Source: Trichlorobacter thiogenes
Lineage (GTDB): Bacteria > Desulfobacterota > Desulfuromonadia > Geobacterales > Pseudopelobacteraceae
DNA: 64,000 bases
NCBI RefSeq assembly: GCF_900167465.1
Contig: NZ_FUWR01000009.1
Span: forward strand, 1 to 64,000
Reading direction: 5' to 3'
The notes beneath the pieces are model-generated. The model was given only the letters and a program-made list of their open reading frames with translations. It had not been told where the DNA came from and ran no database searches. Positions 1 to 10,749 of the stretch are shown in pieces (positions within the stretch are counted from its first letter, which is position 1; each line of letters opens with the position of its first letter). Both the position numbers and the translations under genes were made by a program.

Positions 1-389
1 TTGACCAAGGTCAGGCCGGCGACAACATCGGCGCCCTGCTTCGTGGTGTAAAGCGTGAAGACATCGAGCGTGGCCAGGTACTTGCCAAGCCCGGTAGCAT
101 CACCCCGCACACCAAGTTCAAGGCAGAAGCCTATATCCTCACCAAAGAAGAAGGTGGTCGTCACACCCCATTCTTTAACGGCTACCGTCCCCAGTTCTAC
201 TTCCGCACCACAGACGTAACCGGTGTTGCAGAACTGCCAGCAGGCACTGAAATGGTAATGCCTGGTGACAACGTAGCTATGACCGTAAACCTGATCACCC
301 CTATCGCAATGGACGAAGGCCTTCGCTTCGCCATCCGTGAAGGTGGTCGTACCGTAGGCGCCGGCGTCGTCAGCGCAATTATCGAGTAA
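1..389 (+). CDS. tuf: Elongation factor Tu, C-terminal fragment
   Basis: This is the 3' end of an EF-Tu gene; the 5' part lies outside the window. Reading starts in the third frame (first full codon at position 3) and gives about 128 residues of domains II and III, including the stretch [20 protein letters not shown] and the ending [11 protein letters not shown], both typical of EF-Tu. EF-Tu delivers aminoacyl-tRNA to the ribosome as a GTP complex. Only 18 bases separate its stop from rpsJ, so tuf is probably co-transcribed with the S10 operon as the last gene of a str operon. The GTPase domain cannot be inspected here. Confidence 0.97.
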   Translation, partial: DQGQAGDNIGALLRGVKREDIERGQVLAKPGSITPHTKFKAEAYILTKEEGGRHTPFFNGYRPQFYFRTTDVTGVAELPAGTEMVMPGDNVAMTVNLITPIAMDEGLRFAIREGGRTVGAGVVSAIIE

Positions 390-407
390 AGATTAAGCGA
401 GGAAGCG

Positions 408-716
408 ATGCAGAGCCAGAAGATCAGAATTCGCCTCAAGGCATATGACCATAAGTTGCTGGATGTATCCGTCGGTGAGATTGTTGAGACGGCAAAGCGT
501 ACCGGTGCTCGTGTAGCAGGGCCAATTCCACTGCCAACGGTTATCAATAAGTATTGCGTGCTGCGTGGACCTCACGTTGACAAGAAGTCCCGTGACCAGT
601 TTGAGATCAGAACCCATAAGCGTCTGATTGATATTCTTGACCCGACACAGCAGACCGTTGACGCGCTGATGAAATTGGACCTGTCCGCAGGCGTTGATGT
701 TGAAATCAAGCTGTAG
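408..716 (+). CDS. rpsJ: 30S ribosomal protein S10 (NusE)
   Basis: The 102-residue product has the usual S10 length and begins [19 protein letters not shown], a typical S10 N-terminus. S10 sits in the head of the 30S subunit and, as NusE, also joins transcription antitermination complexes with NusB. It opens the S10 operon 18 bases after tuf, so no long S10-type leader for L4 control is available between them. Confidence 0.98.
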   Translation: MQSQKIRIRLKAYDHKLLDVSVGEIVETAKRTGARVAGPIPLPTVINKYCVLRGPHVDKKSRDQFEIRTHKRLIDILDPTQQTVDALMKLDLSAGVDVEIKL

Positions 717-743
717 ACATTATTGCCAGATAGGATGTCTGTT

Positions 744-1379
744 ATGAATAAAGGGATTATCGGAAAAAAGCTGGGCATGACCCAGATCTTCCTAGAAGAT
801 GGTACCCGCGTTCCAGTGACGGTGGTACAGGCAGGCCCTTGTGTGGTACTGCAAAAGAAGACAGCAGAAGTAGATGGCTATTCAGCCGTTCAGGTTGGTT
901 TTGAGGCTGTTAATGCTGCTAAGGCAAATTCAGCTGACCGTGGGCATTGCGTTAAGGCAGGAAAAGGTGTGTTTAGGCACCTGCGTGAGCTCAAGCTTGA
1001 ACAAGAGGCAGAACTGAATATCGGTGATGAACTTACCGTTCAGCAGTTTGAGCCAGGTGACCTGATTGATGTTACTGGTACCAGTATTGGTAAAGGTTTT
1101 CAGGGTGTTATCAAGCGTCATAACTTTAAGGGTGGCCGCGCCTCCCACGGTTCTCGCTTTCACCGTGCGCCTGGTTCCATCGGTTGCTCGGCAACCCCTT
1201 CACGGGTTTTTAAGAATAAGAAAATGCCGGGTCAGATGGGGAATGAGCGCGTTACTGTTCAGCGTCTCCAGGTGGTTCGAGTTGATGCAGATCAGAATCT
1301 TATCTTGATAAAAGGTGCGATTCCAGGTTCCAAGAACAATGTCGTTGTTATTAAAGACAGCGTCAAAGCCACCAAGTAA
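744..1379 (+). CDS. rplC: 50S ribosomal protein L3
   Basis: L3 helps start assembly of the 50S subunit and reaches toward the peptidyl transferase centre. The product from the ATG at 744 is 211 residues, starts [16 protein letters not shown], and contains the conserved stretch [13 protein letters not shown]. Upstream in-frame starts exist (TTG at 723, ATG at 735), but the AGGA at 732-735 is well spaced only for 744, and most L3 proteins start at this point. Confidence 0.97.
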   Translation: MNKGIIGKKLGMTQIFLEDGTRVPVTVVQAGPCVVLQKKTAEVDGYSAVQVGFEAVNAAKANSADRGHCVKAGKGVFRHLRELKLEQEAELNIGDELTVQQFEPGDLIDVTGTSIGKGFQGVIKRHNFKGGRASHGSRFHRAPGSIGCSATPSRVFKNKKMPGQMGNERVTVQRLQVVRVDADQNLILIKGAIPGSKNNVVVIKDSVKATK

Positions 1380-1398
1380 TCAGACGGAGTAGTTACGT

Positions 1399-2019
1399 AT
1401 GCCAACAATAGCTCTGTATAATATGAATCGTGAAAAGGTCGGGGAAGTTACTCTTGATGAGCAGATCTTTGCTGCTGAAGTTAAAGAGCCCCTGATTCAT
1501 CAAGCCCTTAAGGTCCAACTGGCCAATCGTCGCGCAGGTACTGTTAAGACTAAGACCCGTGCTGAAGTTTCCGGTGGCGGTAGAAAACCTTTTAAGCAAA
1601 AAGGTACTGGTAATGCACGTCAAGGTTGTTCGCGCGCTCCCCAGTATCCTGGTGGTGGCACCGTTTTCGGTCCTCAGCCTAAAACCTATAACTTGGGTAT
1701 TAACAAGAAAGCCCGTAAAGCAGCACTGCGTTCCTTGCTTTCTATGCAGCTCAAGTGTGAAAAGATTACTGTTCTTGATCAGCTCGAATTTGAAAAAATC
1801 TCAACAAAAGATTTTTCAGGATTTATGAAAAAATTCGATCTTGAGCGGTCTTTGATCATCACCGAGGAACCTTCGACGAACCTTTCACTTTCGTCAAGAA
1901 ATGTTCCCTATGTTAAGTTGCTCAAGGCTGACGGTTTGAATGTGTTTGATGTGCTTAAGTATCAAAACATTGTCATGACCGAGGGTGCTGTGCGACTCGT
2001 GGAAGGAGCGCTGCAGTAA
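1399..2019 (+). CDS. rplD: 50S ribosomal protein L4
   Basis: The product is 206 residues and carries the conserved L4 loop with [18 protein letters not shown] at about residues 55-72, which lines the exit tunnel. L4 binds 23S rRNA early in assembly; in E. coli it also represses its own operon. Its stop overlaps the rplW start by one base (TAATG), suggesting translational coupling. Confidence 0.98.
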   Translation: MPTIALYNMNREKVGEVTLDEQIFAAEVKEPLIHQALKVQLANRRAGTVKTKTRAEVSGGGRKPFKQKGTGNARQGCSRAPQYPGGGTVFGPQPKTYNLGINKKARKAALRSLLSMQLKCEKITVLDQLEFEKISTKDFSGFMKKFDLERSLIITEEPSTNLSLSSRNVPYVKLLKADGLNVFDVLKYQNIVMTEGAVRLVEGALQ

Positions 2020-2303
2020 TGAATATCTATTCAATCATTAAAAAGCCCCACGTTACTGAGAAAACATCACTCGGTACTGAGGCTGCAAACACCATCACGT
2101 TGGTGGTTGACCGAGATTCAAACAAGATTGAGATCAAGAAAGCTGTTGAGTCGCTCTTCAAGGTCAATGTTACTTCGGTACGTACCGTGAATGTGGCTGG
2201 TAAGGTAAAACGCTTCGGTCGTAATTATGGCAAGCGTCAAAACTGGAAAAAGGCCTATATCACGCTGAAGGAAGGCCAGACCGTCGACTTCTTCGAAGTG
2301 TAA
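2019..2303 (+). CDS. rplW: 50S ribosomal protein L23
   Basis: The 94-residue protein starts [17 protein letters not shown], a standard L23 N-terminus. L23 lies at the exit of the nascent-chain tunnel and is the docking site for trigger factor and SRP. It overlaps the end of rplD by one base and precedes rplB by 32 bases, the conserved S10-operon order. Confidence 0.98.
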   Translation: MNIYSIIKKPHVTEKTSLGTEAANTITLVVDRDSNKIEIKKAVESLFKVNVTSVRTVNVAGKVKRFGRNYGKRQNWKKAYITLKEGQTVDFFEV

Positions 2304-2335
2304 CGGACTAATCATTACTGAATCGGGGTTCAGGT

Positions 2336-3160
2336 ATGGCAATAAAGAGCTACAAGCCCACATCTGCTGGGCGCAGACATCAAACCTGTTCGACGTTTGA
2401 GGAGATAACCTCCACAACGCCGGAGAAGTCCCTGCTGGTCAAGATTAAGAAGACTGGTGGTCGTAACCACTTTGGCCGAGTAACTGCACGCCATCAAGGC
2501 GGTGGTCACAAGCAGAAGTATCGTATGATAGATTTTCGTCGTGACAAGCGCGGTATCCCTGCGAAGGTTGCAACGATTGAATATGACCCTAACCGTAGTG
2601 CTCGAATCGCTCTTCTTCACTATACCGATGGTGAGAAACGCTACATTCTCGCACCGGTTGATCTGAAAGTAGGCGATACCGTGCTGAGCGGCCCGGAAGC
2701 TGATATCAAGCCAGGCAACTGTCTGCCTTTACGCTCGATTCCGCTGGGTACGATCATTCACAATATCGAACTAAAAATTGGTAAAGGGGCTCAGCTTGCC
2801 CGTAGTGCCGGTACTTTTGCCCAGTTGATGTCTAAAGAGGGCAAGTACTCACAGGTTAAGCTGCCTTCCGGTGAAGTTCGTCTGGTTCTTCAAGACTGTT
2901 ATGCAACCATTGGTCAGGTAGGCAACATTGACCATGAAAATGTTAGTCTTGGTAAAGCAGGTCGTTCACGCTGGTTGGGCAAGCGTCCCAAGGTTCGTGG
3001 TGTTGCTATGAACCCGGTTGATCACCCACATGGTGGTGGTGAGGGTAGAACTTCTGGTGGACGTCATCCGGTAACACCGTGGGGTATCCCCACCAAGGGT
3101 TATAAAACTCGTACCAATAAGACGTCTGACCGCTTTATTGTTAAAAAACGCACGAAATAA
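2336..3160 (+). CDS. rplB: 50S ribosomal protein L2
   Basis: The product is 274 residues, the normal L2 length. The C-terminal part contains [20 protein letters not shown], which includes the highly conserved histidine near the peptidyl transferase centre. L2 is needed for subunit association and tRNA binding. The gene lies between rplW and rpsS as in most bacteria. Confidence 0.98.
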   Translation: MAIKSYKPTSAGRRHQTCSTFEEITSTTPEKSLLVKIKKTGGRNHFGRVTARHQGGGHKQKYRMIDFRRDKRGIPAKVATIEYDPNRSARIALLHYTDGEKRYILAPVDLKVGDTVLSGPEADIKPGNCLPLRSIPLGTIIHNIELKIGKGAQLARSAGTFAQLMSKEGKYSQVKLPSGEVRLVLQDCYATIGQVGNIDHENVSLGKAGRSRWLGKRPKVRGVAMNPVDHPHGGGEGRTSGGRHPVTPWGIPTKGYKTRTNKTSDRFIVKKRTK

Positions 3161-3182
3161 TCGAATGAGAGGCTAGCTCTAT

Positions 3183-3461
3183 ATGGCACGCTCGATAAAA
3201 AAAGGCCCTTTCATTGATGGGCATCTGATGAAGAAAGTTGAGACCGAAGGTCCTAACTCTAAAAAAATCATCAAGACCTGGTCACGCCGCTCTACTATTA
3301 CTCCAGAATTCATTGGAGTGTCTCTGGCGGTACATAATGGCAAGAAATTCATCCCGGTGTTTGTAACCGAGAACATGGTCGGTCATAAATTAGGTGAATT
3401 TTCACCAACCCGGACCTTCCATGGCCATGCTGCCGATAAAAAGAGCAAGGTCAAGAAGTAA
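3183..3461 (+). CDS. rpsS: 30S ribosomal protein S19
   Basis: The 92-residue protein starts [20 protein letters not shown] and ends in a lysine-rich tail, as S19 does. S19 forms a complex with S13 in the head of the 30S subunit near the A site. The gene is in the standard position between rplB and rplV. Confidence 0.98.
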   Translation: MARSIKKGPFIDGHLMKKVETEGPNSKKIIKTWSRRSTITPEFIGVSLAVHNGKKFIPVFVTENMVGHKLGEFSPTRTFHGHAADKKSKVKK

Positions 3462-3477
3462 TAAAGGAGTGATCTGA

Positions 3478-3819
3478 ATGGAATCCAGTGCCAAATTAAC
3501 ATTAGCACGCCTGTCTCCGCGTAAGACGCGGACTGTCGCCGATCTGGTTCGGGGCAAGGGTATCCAGCAAGCCCTGAACACCCTGACGTTCTTGCCGAAC
3601 CCGTCAGCACAGATTCTTCTCAAGCTTCTGAAGTCGGCTGTTGCCAATGCCGAGCAGAAGGGTGTGAACGATATAGACAAGCTGTTTGTAAAAACGATCT
3701 TTGTTGATGGCGGTGCAGTTCTTAAGCGTTTTGTTCCACGCGCAATGGGCCGTGCTAGCAAGATCCGCAAGCCGACAAGCCACATTTCAGTGGTTTTGTC
3801 TGACACGAAAACGAGATAG
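3478..3819 (+). CDS. rplV: 50S ribosomal protein L22
   Basis: The 113-residue product matches the L22 family: an N-terminal LSPRKTRTVADLVRGK segment and a C-terminal basic part ending RASKIRKPTSHISVVLSD. The long beta hairpin of L22 lines the peptide exit tunnel. An AAAGGAG Shine-Dalgarno sequence precedes the ATG. Confidence 0.97.
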   Translation: MESSAKLTLARLSPRKTRTVADLVRGKGIQQALNTLTFLPNPSAQILLKLLKSAVANAEQKGVNDIDKLFVKTIFVDGGAVLKRFVPRAMGRASKIRKPTSHISVVLSDTKTR

Positions 3820-3834
3820 GCCGGAGGTGCAGTC

Positions 3835-4467
3835 TTGGGACAGAAAGTAAATCCGATAGGTTTCAGACTTGGCGTCATCAAGACCTGGGACTCAAAGTGG
3901 TACGCTGAGGCTGATTATGCCAAGAATCTCCACGAGGACCTGAAGATACGCAAGTTTTTGAAAAAACGTCTGTATAGTGCAGGTATCTCAAAGATTGAAA
4001 TTGAGCGTGCTGCTAACAAGACTAAGATCAATATTCATGCTGCTCGTCCAGGCTTGATTATTGGTAAGAAGGGCGCTGAAGTCGAGCTGCTGAAAAAAGA
4101 TCTGGCTGCCATTACCTCAAAAGAAGTTTTCATTAATATCAATGAGGTTCGTAAGCCTGAGCTTGATGCTCAACTTGTAGCAGAAAACGTGGCATTACAG
4201 CTTGAGCGCCGGATAGCATTCCGTCGCGCAATGAAGAAGAGTGTAACCTCTTCGCTCAAGTTTGGTGCTAAAGGTATTCGTATCACCTGCTCAGGTCGTC
4301 TGGGTGGTGCTGAAATGTCACGTACCGAGTGGTATCGTGAAGGCAGGGTACCGCTGCACACCTTGCGTGCTGATATCGATTACGGGTTTGCCGAGGCCAT
4401 GACCACCTATGGTATCATTGGGGTAAAGGTCCTGATCTTCAAGGGCGAAGTCCTGCCAGGACAATAA
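3835..4467 (+). CDS. rpsC: 30S ribosomal protein S3
   Basis: The 210-residue product begins [13 protein letters not shown], the conserved S3 start, read from a TTG codon at 3835 with GGAGGTG just upstream. A KH domain is visible at about residues 62-90, with [12 protein letters not shown] carrying the GxxG loop. S3 lines the mRNA entry tunnel and helps unwind mRNA. The TTG start is unusual but fits both the family alignment and the ribosome-binding site. Confidence 0.97.
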   Translation: MGQKVNPIGFRLGVIKTWDSKWYAEADYAKNLHEDLKIRKFLKKRLYSAGISKIEIERAANKTKINIHAARPGLIIGKKGAEVELLKKDLAAITSKEVFININEVRKPELDAQLVAENVALQLERRIAFRRAMKKSVTSSLKFGAKGIRITCSGRLGGAEMSRTEWYREGRVPLHTLRADIDYGFAEAMTTYGIIGVKVLIFKGEVLPGQ

Positions 4468-4485
4468 GTTTCAGGAGCAAGTCAC

Positions 4486-4908
4486 ATGTTAATGCCGAAA
4501 AGGGTTAAGCATAGAAAGCAGATGAAAGGGCGGATGACAGGCGCAGCCTGCCGCCGGATCGAGATCTCATACGGTGAGTTTGCTTTGCAGGCCACTGAAT
4601 GTGGTTGGGTTGACTCACGTCAGATTGAAGCTGCACGTATCGCCATGACCCGTTATATCAAGCGGGGCGGTAAAATCTGGATTCGTATGTTTCCTGATAA
4701 GCCGTTGACAGCAAAGCCTGCTGAAACCCGGATGGGTAAAGGTAAAGGTTCTCCTGATTCATGGGTTTGTGTAGTTAAGCCCGGCATGGTGCTGTATGAG
4801 ATGGAAGGGGTTACTGAAGAAATCGCACGCGAGGCCTTCAGGTTGGCAGCTCATAAGTTGCCTATATCCACCAAGTTCATTACCAGAGGTACCCAAAATG
4901 AAGGCTAA
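4486..4908 (+). CDS. rplP: 50S ribosomal protein L16
   Basis: The 140-residue protein starts [15 protein letters not shown] and contains [17 protein letters not shown], both typical of L16, which organises the A-site region of the 50S subunit. The first ATG (4486) is chosen because the AGGAGC box is about eight bases upstream; a second ATG at 4492 is also possible. The 3' end overlaps rpmC by 11 bases. Confidence 0.97.
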   Translation: MLMPKRVKHRKQMKGRMTGAACRRIEISYGEFALQATECGWVDSRQIEAARIAMTRYIKRGGKIWIRMFPDKPLTAKPAETRMGKGKGSPDSWVCVVKPGMVLYEMEGVTEEIAREAFRLAAHKLPISTKFITRGTQNEG

Positions 4909-5086
4909 TGATATACGTAAAATGGCTGAGGCTGAATTGAAGCAGAAGCGTGAAGAATTAACGCAAGAGCTCTTCAACCTTAAGTTTCAACTGAACACAG
5001 GGCGCCTTGAGAATACTGGAAAGCTTGGCGCGATCCGTAAAGATATCGCACGGATCAATACCATCCTTACAGAAAGCAGGGGTTAG
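4898..5086 (+). CDS. rpmC: 50S ribosomal protein L29
   Basis: From the ATG at 4898, overlapping the end of rplP, the product is 62 residues beginning [17 protein letters not shown] and containing [16 protein letters not shown], the L29 signature region. L29 is a small helical-hairpin protein near the tunnel exit beside L23. The same frame is open further upstream inside rplP, but L29 length and the overlap favour this start. Confidence 0.96.
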   Translation: MKANDIRKMAEAELKQKREELTQELFNLKFQLNTGRLENTGKLGAIRKDIARINTILTESRG

Positions 5087-5093
5087 GACTGTC

Positions 5094-5351
5094 ATGGGTG
5101 AGCTTGGACATAGACGTACTCAGACCGGTGTTGTGGTCAGTGACAAAATGGAAAAGACAGTTGTTGTAAGAGTCGACCGCCTTGTTAAACATCCGCTTTA
5201 TAACAAGTATATCAAGCGGAGTGTAAAGTATAAGGTTCACGATGAGAAGAACAGCTGTAAGGCAGGGGACAAGGTGCAGATCGTTGAGTGCCGTCCATTA
5301 AGCAAAGACAAGCGCTGGGCCCTGCGCCAGATTCTTGAGAGCGCTGCGTAG
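5094..5351 (+). CDS. rpsQ: 30S ribosomal protein S17
   Basis: The product from the ATG at 5094 is 85 residues, starting [19 protein letters not shown], with the OB-fold sequence [19 protein letters not shown] characteristic of S17. S17 is a primary binder of 16S rRNA helix 11. The frame is open upstream into rpmC, but the family start and length place translation here, seven bases after rpmC. Confidence 0.96.
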   Translation: MGELGHRRTQTGVVVSDKMEKTVVVRVDRLVKHPLYNKYIKRSVKYKVHDEKNSCKAGDKVQIVECRPLSKDKRWALRQILESAA

Positions 5352-5375
5352 CAGCCCCCCAGAGAGGATACGAGC

Positions 5376-5744
5376 ATGATTCAGATGCAAACTATACTTG
5401 ACGTAGCCGATAACTCTGGTGCAAAGAAACTGTTTTGCATCAAGGTATTAGGCGGGTCTAAGCGTAAATATGCAGGAGTTGGTGACATTGTTGTCTGCTC
5501 AGTGCGTGAAGCGCTACCGAATTCCAAGGTAAAAAAAGGTGATGTGGTCAAAGCGGTAATAGTTCGTACCGCCAAAGAACTTGGCCGCCCTGATGGTTCC
5601 TATATCCGTTTTGATAACAACTCAGGTGTTGTCATAAACAACGCAAAGGAGCCAGTAGGTACCCGTATCTTTGGTCCCGTTGCGCGGGAACTGCGGGCTA
5701 AAAAGTTTATGAAGATCATCTCCCTTGCACCGGAAGTACTTTAA
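5376..5744 (+). CDS. rplN: 50S ribosomal protein L14
   Basis: The 122-residue protein starts [19 protein letters not shown], exactly as L14 does, and has the normal length. L14 forms part of the 30S-50S interface near L19 and is the binding site of the silencing factor RsfS. GAGAGGA precedes the start. Confidence 0.98.
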   Translation: MIQMQTILDVADNSGAKKLFCIKVLGGSKRKYAGVGDIVVCSVREALPNSKVKKGDVVKAVIVRTAKELGRPDGSYIRFDNNSGVVINNAKEPVGTRIFGPVARELRAKKFMKIISLAPEVL

Positions 5745-5765
5745 CGCAAAATTGGAGAAACACTG

Positions 5766-6092
5766 ATGCAAACGAAAAAATATCACGTAGCTAAAGGTGA
5801 TACGGTAATGGTTATTGCCGGTAAGGAAAAGGCAAAGACCGGTAAGGTGCTGCAGGTACTCCCTAAAAAGGACGCCGTTATCGTAGAAGGCCTTAATATG
5901 GTGAAGCGTCACGTACGTGCCCGCGGTAATGAGCCTGGTGGCATTACTGAAAAAGAAGCTGCACTACATGTATCCAATGTACAGCTCTACTGTACCAAGT
6001 GTGTGAAACCCGTTCGTACCAAAGTTACGGTACTTGAAAACGGTGATAAACAACGCACCTGTGTCAAGTGTAACAGCTCTCTGGAGAATTAA
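5766..6092 (+). CDS. rplX: 50S ribosomal protein L24 with C-terminal zinc ribbon
   Basis: The 108-residue product has the L24 KOW region ([20 protein letters not shown]) near the N-terminus. Its C-terminal third contains two CxxC pairs, CTKC and CVKC, 22 residues apart, which form a probable zinc ribbon. L24 starts 50S assembly. Zinc-ribbon versions of L24 occur in several phyla; E. coli L24 lacks these cysteines. Confidence 0.97.
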   Translation: MQTKKYHVAKGDTVMVIAGKEKAKTGKVLQVLPKKDAVIVEGLNMVKRHVRARGNEPGGITEKEAALHVSNVQLYCTKCVKPVRTKVTVLENGDKQRTCVKCNSSLEN

Positions 6093-6110
6093 TCGGGAGG
6101 AATCCAGGCC

Positions 6111-6650
6111 ATGGCCAGATTAAAAGAAGTATATCAGAACGAAGTAGTGCAAAAACTGCGCACTGAGTTCAATTACAAAAATATTATGGAAGTCCCTAAA
6201 ATTAAGAAGGTTGTTATCAATATGGGACTGGGTGAGGCGATCCAGAATGTTAAAATTCTCGATTCTGCTGCATCTGAGCTAGGCAAGATCACTGGTCAGA
6301 AGGCTGTAATTACCAAGGCGAAAAAATCGATAGCCAGCTTTAAGCTGCGTGAAGGTATGCCGATCGGTTGTATGGTTACTCTACGTCGTGATCGTATGTA
6401 TGAATTTCTTGATCGCCTGATGAACGTTTCACTTGCTCGTGTACGTGACTTTAAAGGTGTTTCAGGTAAGGCTTTTGATGGACAGGGTAATTATACGCTG
6501 GGAATTAAAGAACAGCTGATTTTCCCTGAAATCAATTATGATGAAATCGACAAAATCAAGGGGTTGAATGTTACTATTGTGACTTCAGCTAAAAATGATG
6601 AAGAAGGCAAGGCCCTGCTTAAGCATATGGGCATGCCGTTCAGGAACTAG
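6111..6650 (+). CDS. rplE: 50S ribosomal protein L5
   Basis: The 179-residue protein matches L5 in length and in the segments [30 protein letters not shown] and [17 protein letters not shown]5 binds 5S rRNA and contacts the P-site tRNA. GGGAGGAATCC precedes the ATG. Confidence 0.98.
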   Translation: MARLKEVYQNEVVQKLRTEFNYKNIMEVPKIKKVVINMGLGEAIQNVKILDSAASELGKITGQKAVITKAKKSIASFKLREGMPIGCMVTLRRDRMYEFLDRLMNVSLARVRDFKGVSGKAFDGQGNYTLGIKEQLIFPEINYDEIDKIKGLNVTIVTSAKNDEEGKALLKHMGMPFRN

Positions 6651-6662
6651 TGGGAGGTTTCC

Positions 6663-6848
6663 GTGGCAAAAGTCTCGATGATCAACAAGTCGCAGCGCAC
6701 GCCTAAGTTCAAGGTTCGTCAGCATAACCGCTGCCCGGTCTGCGGACGTCCCAAGGCTTATTATCGCAAGTTTCAGATGTGCCGTATCTGCCTGCGTAAA
6801 TATGCTTCCGCCGGACAGATCCCCGGCGTTATCAAGTCCAGCTGGTAA
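6663..6848 (+). CDS. rpsZ: 30S ribosomal protein S14, zinc-binding short form
   Basis: The product is only 61 residues and carries CPVC and CRIC pairs separated by 12 residues, the zinc-binding C+ form of S14 (S14 type Z). It starts at a GTG preceded by GGGAGG. S14 lies in the 30S head. The longer, zinc-free S14 of about 100 residues is the alternative form in many bacteria and is not seen here. Confidence 0.97.
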   Translation: MAKVSMINKSQRTPKFKVRQHNRCPVCGRPKAYYRKFQMCRICLRKYASAGQIPGVIKSSW

Positions 6849-6878
6849 TGCTGCATAACCTCAGAGGAGTGCGTCTCG

Positions 6879-7277
6879 ATGTCAATGACTGATCCTATCG
6901 CCGATATGCTGACCAGAATTCGTAATGCGAATATGGTTAAGCTTCAAAAGGTCGATATCCCTTCTTCAAATGTCAAGGTGAATATCGCCCAGGTGTTGAA
7001 GCAAGAAGGGTACATCAAAAATTATAAGGTTATCGCTGATAATCGTCAGGGAGTCCTGCGGGTCTATCTGAAGTTCATCGACGAAAAAGATCCTGTGATC
7101 AATGAGATCACCCGGATTAGTAAGCCAGGTAGCCGGACCTATGTTGACTCTGAGTCAATTCCTACCATCAAAAATGGTTTAGGCATTGCGATTTTGTCAA
7201 CCTCAAAGGGCATCATGACTGATGTATCAGCCCGCCAGGCCGGTATCGGTGGCGAACTGCTCTGCACCGTCTGGTAA
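6879..7277 (+). CDS. rpsH: 30S ribosomal protein S8
   Basis: The 132-residue product begins [18 protein letters not shown] and ends with [12 protein letters not shown], both S8 hallmarks. S8 binds the central domain of 16S rRNA; in E. coli it also represses the spc operon through the L5 mRNA. AGAGGAG lies upstream of the ATG. Confidence 0.98.
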   Translation: MSMTDPIADMLTRIRNANMVKLQKVDIPSSNVKVNIAQVLKQEGYIKNYKVIADNRQGVLRVYLKFIDEKDPVINEITRISKPGSRTYVDSESIPTIKNGLGIAILSTSKGIMTDVSARQAGIGGELLCTVW

Positions 7278-7309
7278 GTAGTCAGTCCCAGTTCTAAAGG
7301 AGTCACACA

Positions 7310-7849
7310 ATGTCACGAATCGGGAAATTGCCGATTGAAGTTCCTAAAGGGGTCGCAGTGACCTTTGCTGATTCAGTCCTGACCATCAAAGGTCCCAAGG
7401 GTGAATTGTGCCGTACGATTATGCCAGAAGTTTCCGTTGCTGTAGAGGACGGTAAAATCTGTGTTACTCGTCCTGATGATGCTATCAAGTCTCGTTCAGC
7501 TCACGGCCTTACCCGGACTTTGGTAAACAACATGGTTGTCGGTGTGACTACCGGTTACCAGACTGATCTCGAAATCAACGGCGTTGGTTATCGTGCAGAA
7601 GTTAAAGGATCTGAATTAGTGCTGAGTCTTGGCTATTCTCATCCGGTTGTTTTTCCACTTCCGACAGGTATCACTGTTGAAGTTGATAAAATGACAAAGC
7701 TTGCTGTAAAAGGCATTGATAAGGAACTGGTTGGTCAAACTGCTGCCAAAATTCGTTCCTTCCGTGGTCCTGAGCCTTATAAAGGCAAAGGTATCAAATA
7801 TGCCACTGAAACCATTCTTCGTAAGGCTGGTAAGACTGGTAAAAAATAG
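7310..7849 (+). CDS. rplF: 50S ribosomal protein L6
   Basis: The 179-residue protein starts [15 protein letters not shown] and ends in the conserved [15 protein letters not shown] region followed by a basic tail. L6 has two homologous domains and sits near the sarcin-ricin loop, where elongation factors bind. AAAGGAG precedes the start. Confidence 0.98.
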   Translation: MSRIGKLPIEVPKGVAVTFADSVLTIKGPKGELCRTIMPEVSVAVEDGKICVTRPDDAIKSRSAHGLTRTLVNNMVVGVTTGYQTDLEINGVGYRAEVKGSELVLSLGYSHPVVFPLPTGITVEVDKMTKLAVKGIDKELVGQTAAKIRSFRGPEPYKGKGIKYATETILRKAGKTGKK

Positions 7850-7878
7850 GAACCTGTAACAGGGTAAGGAGCAGATCC

Positions 7879-8247
7879 GTGGGAAAGACATCACAAAAAA
7901 CTATTACGCGCCTCAAGCGCCAGGTCAGAGTACGTAAAAAAGTAACAGGTACTGCTGAGCGACCACGTTTGAATGTTTTTAGAAGCGCAAATCATATTTA
8001 TGCACAACTGATTGATGATGTGCAGGGTGTGACCTTGGCTGCTGCATCAACCTGCTCCGAAGGTGTTGCTCAGTCTGGTGTTCATACAGGCAATAAGTCT
8101 TCAGCAGCAGCTGTTGGTGCTGCAATCGCAAAGGTTGCCTTGCAAAAAGATATTCGCTCCGTCGTGTTTGACCGCAACGGATTTCTTTATCATGGCCGTA
8201 TACAGGCTCTTGCAGATGCGGCTCGGGAAGCCGGTCTTGATTTCTAA
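7879..8247 (+). CDS. rplR: 50S ribosomal protein L18
   Basis: The 122-residue product has the L18 pattern: a basic N-terminus ([20 protein letters not shown]), then [17 protein letters not shown], and a C-terminal [21 protein letters not shown]18 brings 5S rRNA to the 50S subunit. Translation starts at a GTG (7879) after AAGGAG. Confidence 0.98.
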   Translation: MGKTSQKTITRLKRQVRVRKKVTGTAERPRLNVFRSANHIYAQLIDDVQGVTLAAASTCSEGVAQSGVHTGNKSSAAAVGAAIAKVALQKDIRSVVFDRNGFLYHGRIQALADAAREAGLDF

Positions 8248-8274
8248 GTTTTCACTCTCCCAGGGAGGTTTGTA

Positions 8275-8763
8275 GTGAGCAGGATTAACGCAAACGATTT
8301 AAACCTGACAGACAGGGTTGTACACATCAGCCGTGTTGCAAAGGTTGTAAAGGGTGGCCGTCGCTTTAGTTTCTCTGCACTAGTCGTTGTTGGTGATGCC
8401 AGTGGGCATGTCGGCTATGGACTTGGCAAAGCAAACGAAGTGCCTGAAGCGATCCGTAAGGGTGTAGAGCAGGCTAAAAAGAACCTGATCAAGGTTCCGG
8501 TTAACCAAAATCAGTCCATTCCGTATGAAATCATTGGACGATTTGGCGCCGGCCGGATTCTTATGAAGCCAGCTTCACCAGGTACAGGAGTTATTGCAGG
8601 TGGCGCTTCACGTGCGATATTTGAAGCTGCCGGGATTAGCAATATTCTTTCTAAGTGCCTCGGGTCAAATAACCCACACAACGTCGTTAAGGCTGCTTTT
8701 GAAGGTCTGCGTCTGCTCAAGACCCCTGAAGAGCTTATAGCACGTCGTGGTCTGGCTGAATAA
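8275..8763 (+). CDS. rpsE: 30S ribosomal protein S5
   Basis: The 162-residue protein shows the S5 N-terminal double-stranded RNA-binding fold ([20 protein letters not shown]) and the C-terminal stretch [14 protein letters not shown]5 affects decoding fidelity and mRNA unwinding. Translation starts at a GTG preceded by GGGAGG. Confidence 0.98.
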   Translation: MSRINANDLNLTDRVVHISRVAKVVKGGRRFSFSALVVVGDASGHVGYGLGKANEVPEAIRKGVEQAKKNLIKVPVNQNQSIPYEIIGRFGAGRILMKPASPGTGVIAGGASRAIFEAAGISNILSKCLGSNNPHNVVKAAFEGLRLLKTPEELIARRGLAE

Positions 8764-8799
8764 ACAGACGTAAGACTCCCTGACGAAGGAATTGATACC

Positions 8800-8976
8800 A
8801 TGAGTAACATGCTGGAAATAACCCTGGTTAAAAGTACTATTGGTGCTACGGAGAAGCAGTGTGCGGTTGTACGTGGCCTTGGCCTGCGTCGCCTGCACCA
8901 GACGGTTTCCTTGGTGGATACTCCTGAAACACGCGGGATGGTCAACAAGATAAACCATATGTTGAAGGTTAAGTAA
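8800..8976 (+). CDS. rpmD: 50S ribosomal protein L30
   Basis: A 58-residue reading frame from the ATG at 8800 encodes a typical small L30: [16 protein letters not shown] near the start, [11 protein letters not shown] in the middle and [13 protein letters not shown] at the end. L30 binds 23S and 5S rRNA contact regions. It fills the space between rpsE and rplO, its usual position, and has a GAAGGA ribosome-binding site. Confidence 0.96.
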   Translation: MSNMLEITLVKSTIGATEKQCAVVRGLGLRRLHQTVSLVDTPETRGMVNKINHMLKVK

Positions 8977-8991
8977 AGGATGGAGACCTCC

Positions 8992-9441
8992 ATGGAACTG
9001 AACAGCCTACGACCCGCAATGGGGTCTACTAAAAATAGAAAACGTATTGGACGTGGTATTGGTTCTGGTCACGGAAAGACAGCAACCAAGGGTCACAAAG
9101 GTCAAAAAGCCCGTTCTGGTGGTAGCATTAAGCCAGGTTTTGAAGGCGGCCAGATGCCACTTCAACGTCGTTTGCCTAAGCGTGGTTTTAGGCCGCTTGA
9201 CCGGAATGAGTATGTGCTTATCAATCTGCAGCAGCTGGATGTTTTTGAAGCTGGTAGCTGTGTTGATCGTGACGCCATGAATGCTAAAGGCTTGCTGAAA
9301 AAATCAAATCTCCCTGTTAAGGTTCTTGCTAATGGTGATATTACCAAGGCCCTGACTGTGAAAGCGGATAAATTTAGTAAGTCAGCTATTGAGAAAATTC
9401 AGGCTGTTGGCGGTAAAATAGAGGACACCAGCGCGTGTTAG
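8992..9441 (+). CDS. rplO: 50S ribosomal protein L15
   Basis: From the ATG at 8992 the product is 149 residues starting [20 protein letters not shown], with the glycine-rich [19 protein letters not shown] segment of L15. An in-frame ATG at 8980 also exists, but GGAG at 8982-8985 is well spaced only for 8992, and the family start agrees. The 3' end overlaps secY by seven bases, so the two are probably coupled. Confidence 0.96.
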   Translation: MELNSLRPAMGSTKNRKRIGRGIGSGHGKTATKGHKGQKARSGGSIKPGFEGGQMPLQRRLPKRGFRPLDRNEYVLINLQQLDVFEAGSCVDRDAMNAKGLLKKSNLPVKVLANGDITKALTVKADKFSKSAIEKIQAVGGKIEDTSAC

Positions 9442-10748
9442 AGGCTTTTCAGAACATCTTCCGTATTCCTGAATTGAAGAAGCGGGTTTTGTTCACACTG
9501 GGTATGCTGGCAGTGTATCGGGTGGGATGTCATATTCCAACACCTGGTATCGATTCTGTAGCGCTGTCACATTTTTTCAAACAGGCTCAAGGAACTCTCC
9601 TGGGCCTGTTTGATATGTTTTCCGGTGGTGCGCTTGAGCGTATGTCTGTTTTTGCGCTTGGCATCATGCCCTATATCTCTTCTTCCATTATTTTTCAGCT
9701 TTTGACGGTAGTTGTTCCAGCCATTGAAAAGTTGTCAAAGGAGGGTGAGGCCGGACGGAAAAAGATCACCCAGTATACTCGTTACGGCACTGTGCTGCTT
9801 AGTATAGTGCAGGGCTCTGGTATTGCGATCGGACTTGAAAGTATGCGGGGACCTGCTGGTGAGTTGGTAGTGCCGACTCCTGGATGGTCTTTCCGTCTGC
9901 TGACTATTATTACCTTAACTGCTGGCACCGCCTTTATTATGTGGCTTGGTGAGCAGATGACTGAGCGTGGTATCGGTAACGGCATTTCGCTGATTATCTT
10001 TGCAGGCATTGTTGTCAGAATACCCTCAGCTATCGCCAATACTGGTAAATTGATCAATAGTGGTAACTTGTCATTATTTGCTCTTATCTTTGTTTTGGTT
10101 TTAATGGCTGCAGTTATTGCTGCTATTGTTTTTGTTGAGCGTGGACAACGGCGACTACCTATTCACTACGCTAAGAGGGTTACTGGTTTGAAGACATTCA
10201 GTCCTCAAACTTCTCATTTACCCTTAAAAGTAAATATGGCCGGCGTTATTCCTCCTATCTTTGCATCATCGATTATTATGTTTCCGGCAACAGTGGCCAA
10301 TTTTATTAATATTCCTGCTGTTCAACAGTTTGCAAAAATGCTGACGCCAGGTAATTGGTTGTATAATGTATTTTATGTTGCGTTTATTGTTTTCTTTTGC
10401 TATTTCTATACGGCTGTCACGTTTAACCCTGCTGACGTTGCAGAAAATATTAAAAAGCATGGCGGTTATATACCTGGAATTCGTCCGGGAAAGGAAACTT
10501 CTGAGTATATGGATAGTATACTTACCAAGTTGACCTTTGCTGGTGCTATTTATATTTCATTGGTTTGTGTGCTGCCGTCTCTGCTTGTTAGTGGTTTTAG
10601 GCTTAACTTGCCATTTTATTTTGGTGGGACATCGCTTTTGATTGCTGTTGGTGTGGGTATGGATACGGTGGCTCAGATTGAGTCTCATCTGATAACCCGT
10701 AACTATGATGGCTTCTTAAAAGGTGTCAGGATACGAGGCCGGAGGTAG
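9435..10748 (+). CDS. secY: Protein translocase subunit SecY
   Basis: SecY is the channel of the SecYEG translocon in the inner membrane. The 437-residue product begins [21 protein letters not shown] and shows about ten hydrophobic segments, the plug-region sequence [20 protein letters not shown] and the C-terminal cytoplasmic [12 protein letters not shown]. It starts at a GTG inside the end of rplO. Its place in the spc operon before adk is standard. Confidence 0.98.
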   Translation: MLEAFQNIFRIPELKKRVLFTLGMLAVYRVGCHIPTPGIDSVALSHFFKQAQGTLLGLFDMFSGGALERMSVFALGIMPYISSSIIFQLLTVVVPAIEKLSKEGEAGRKKITQYTRYGTVLLSIVQGSGIAIGLESMRGPAGELVVPTPGWSFRLLTIITLTAGTAFIMWLGEQMTERGIGNGISLIIFAGIVVRIPSAIANTGKLINSGNLSLFALIFVLVLMAAVIAAIVFVERGQRRLPIHYAKRVTGLKTFSPQTSHLPLKVNMAGVIPPIFASSIIMFPATVANFINIPAVQQFAKMLTPGNWLYNVFYVAFIVFFCYFYTAVTFNPADVAENIKKHGGYIPGIRPGKETSEYMDSILTKLTFAGAIYISLVCVLPSLLVSGFRLNLPFYFGGTSLLIAVGVGMDTVAQIESHLITRNYDGFLKGVRIRGRR

Positions 10749-10749
10749 T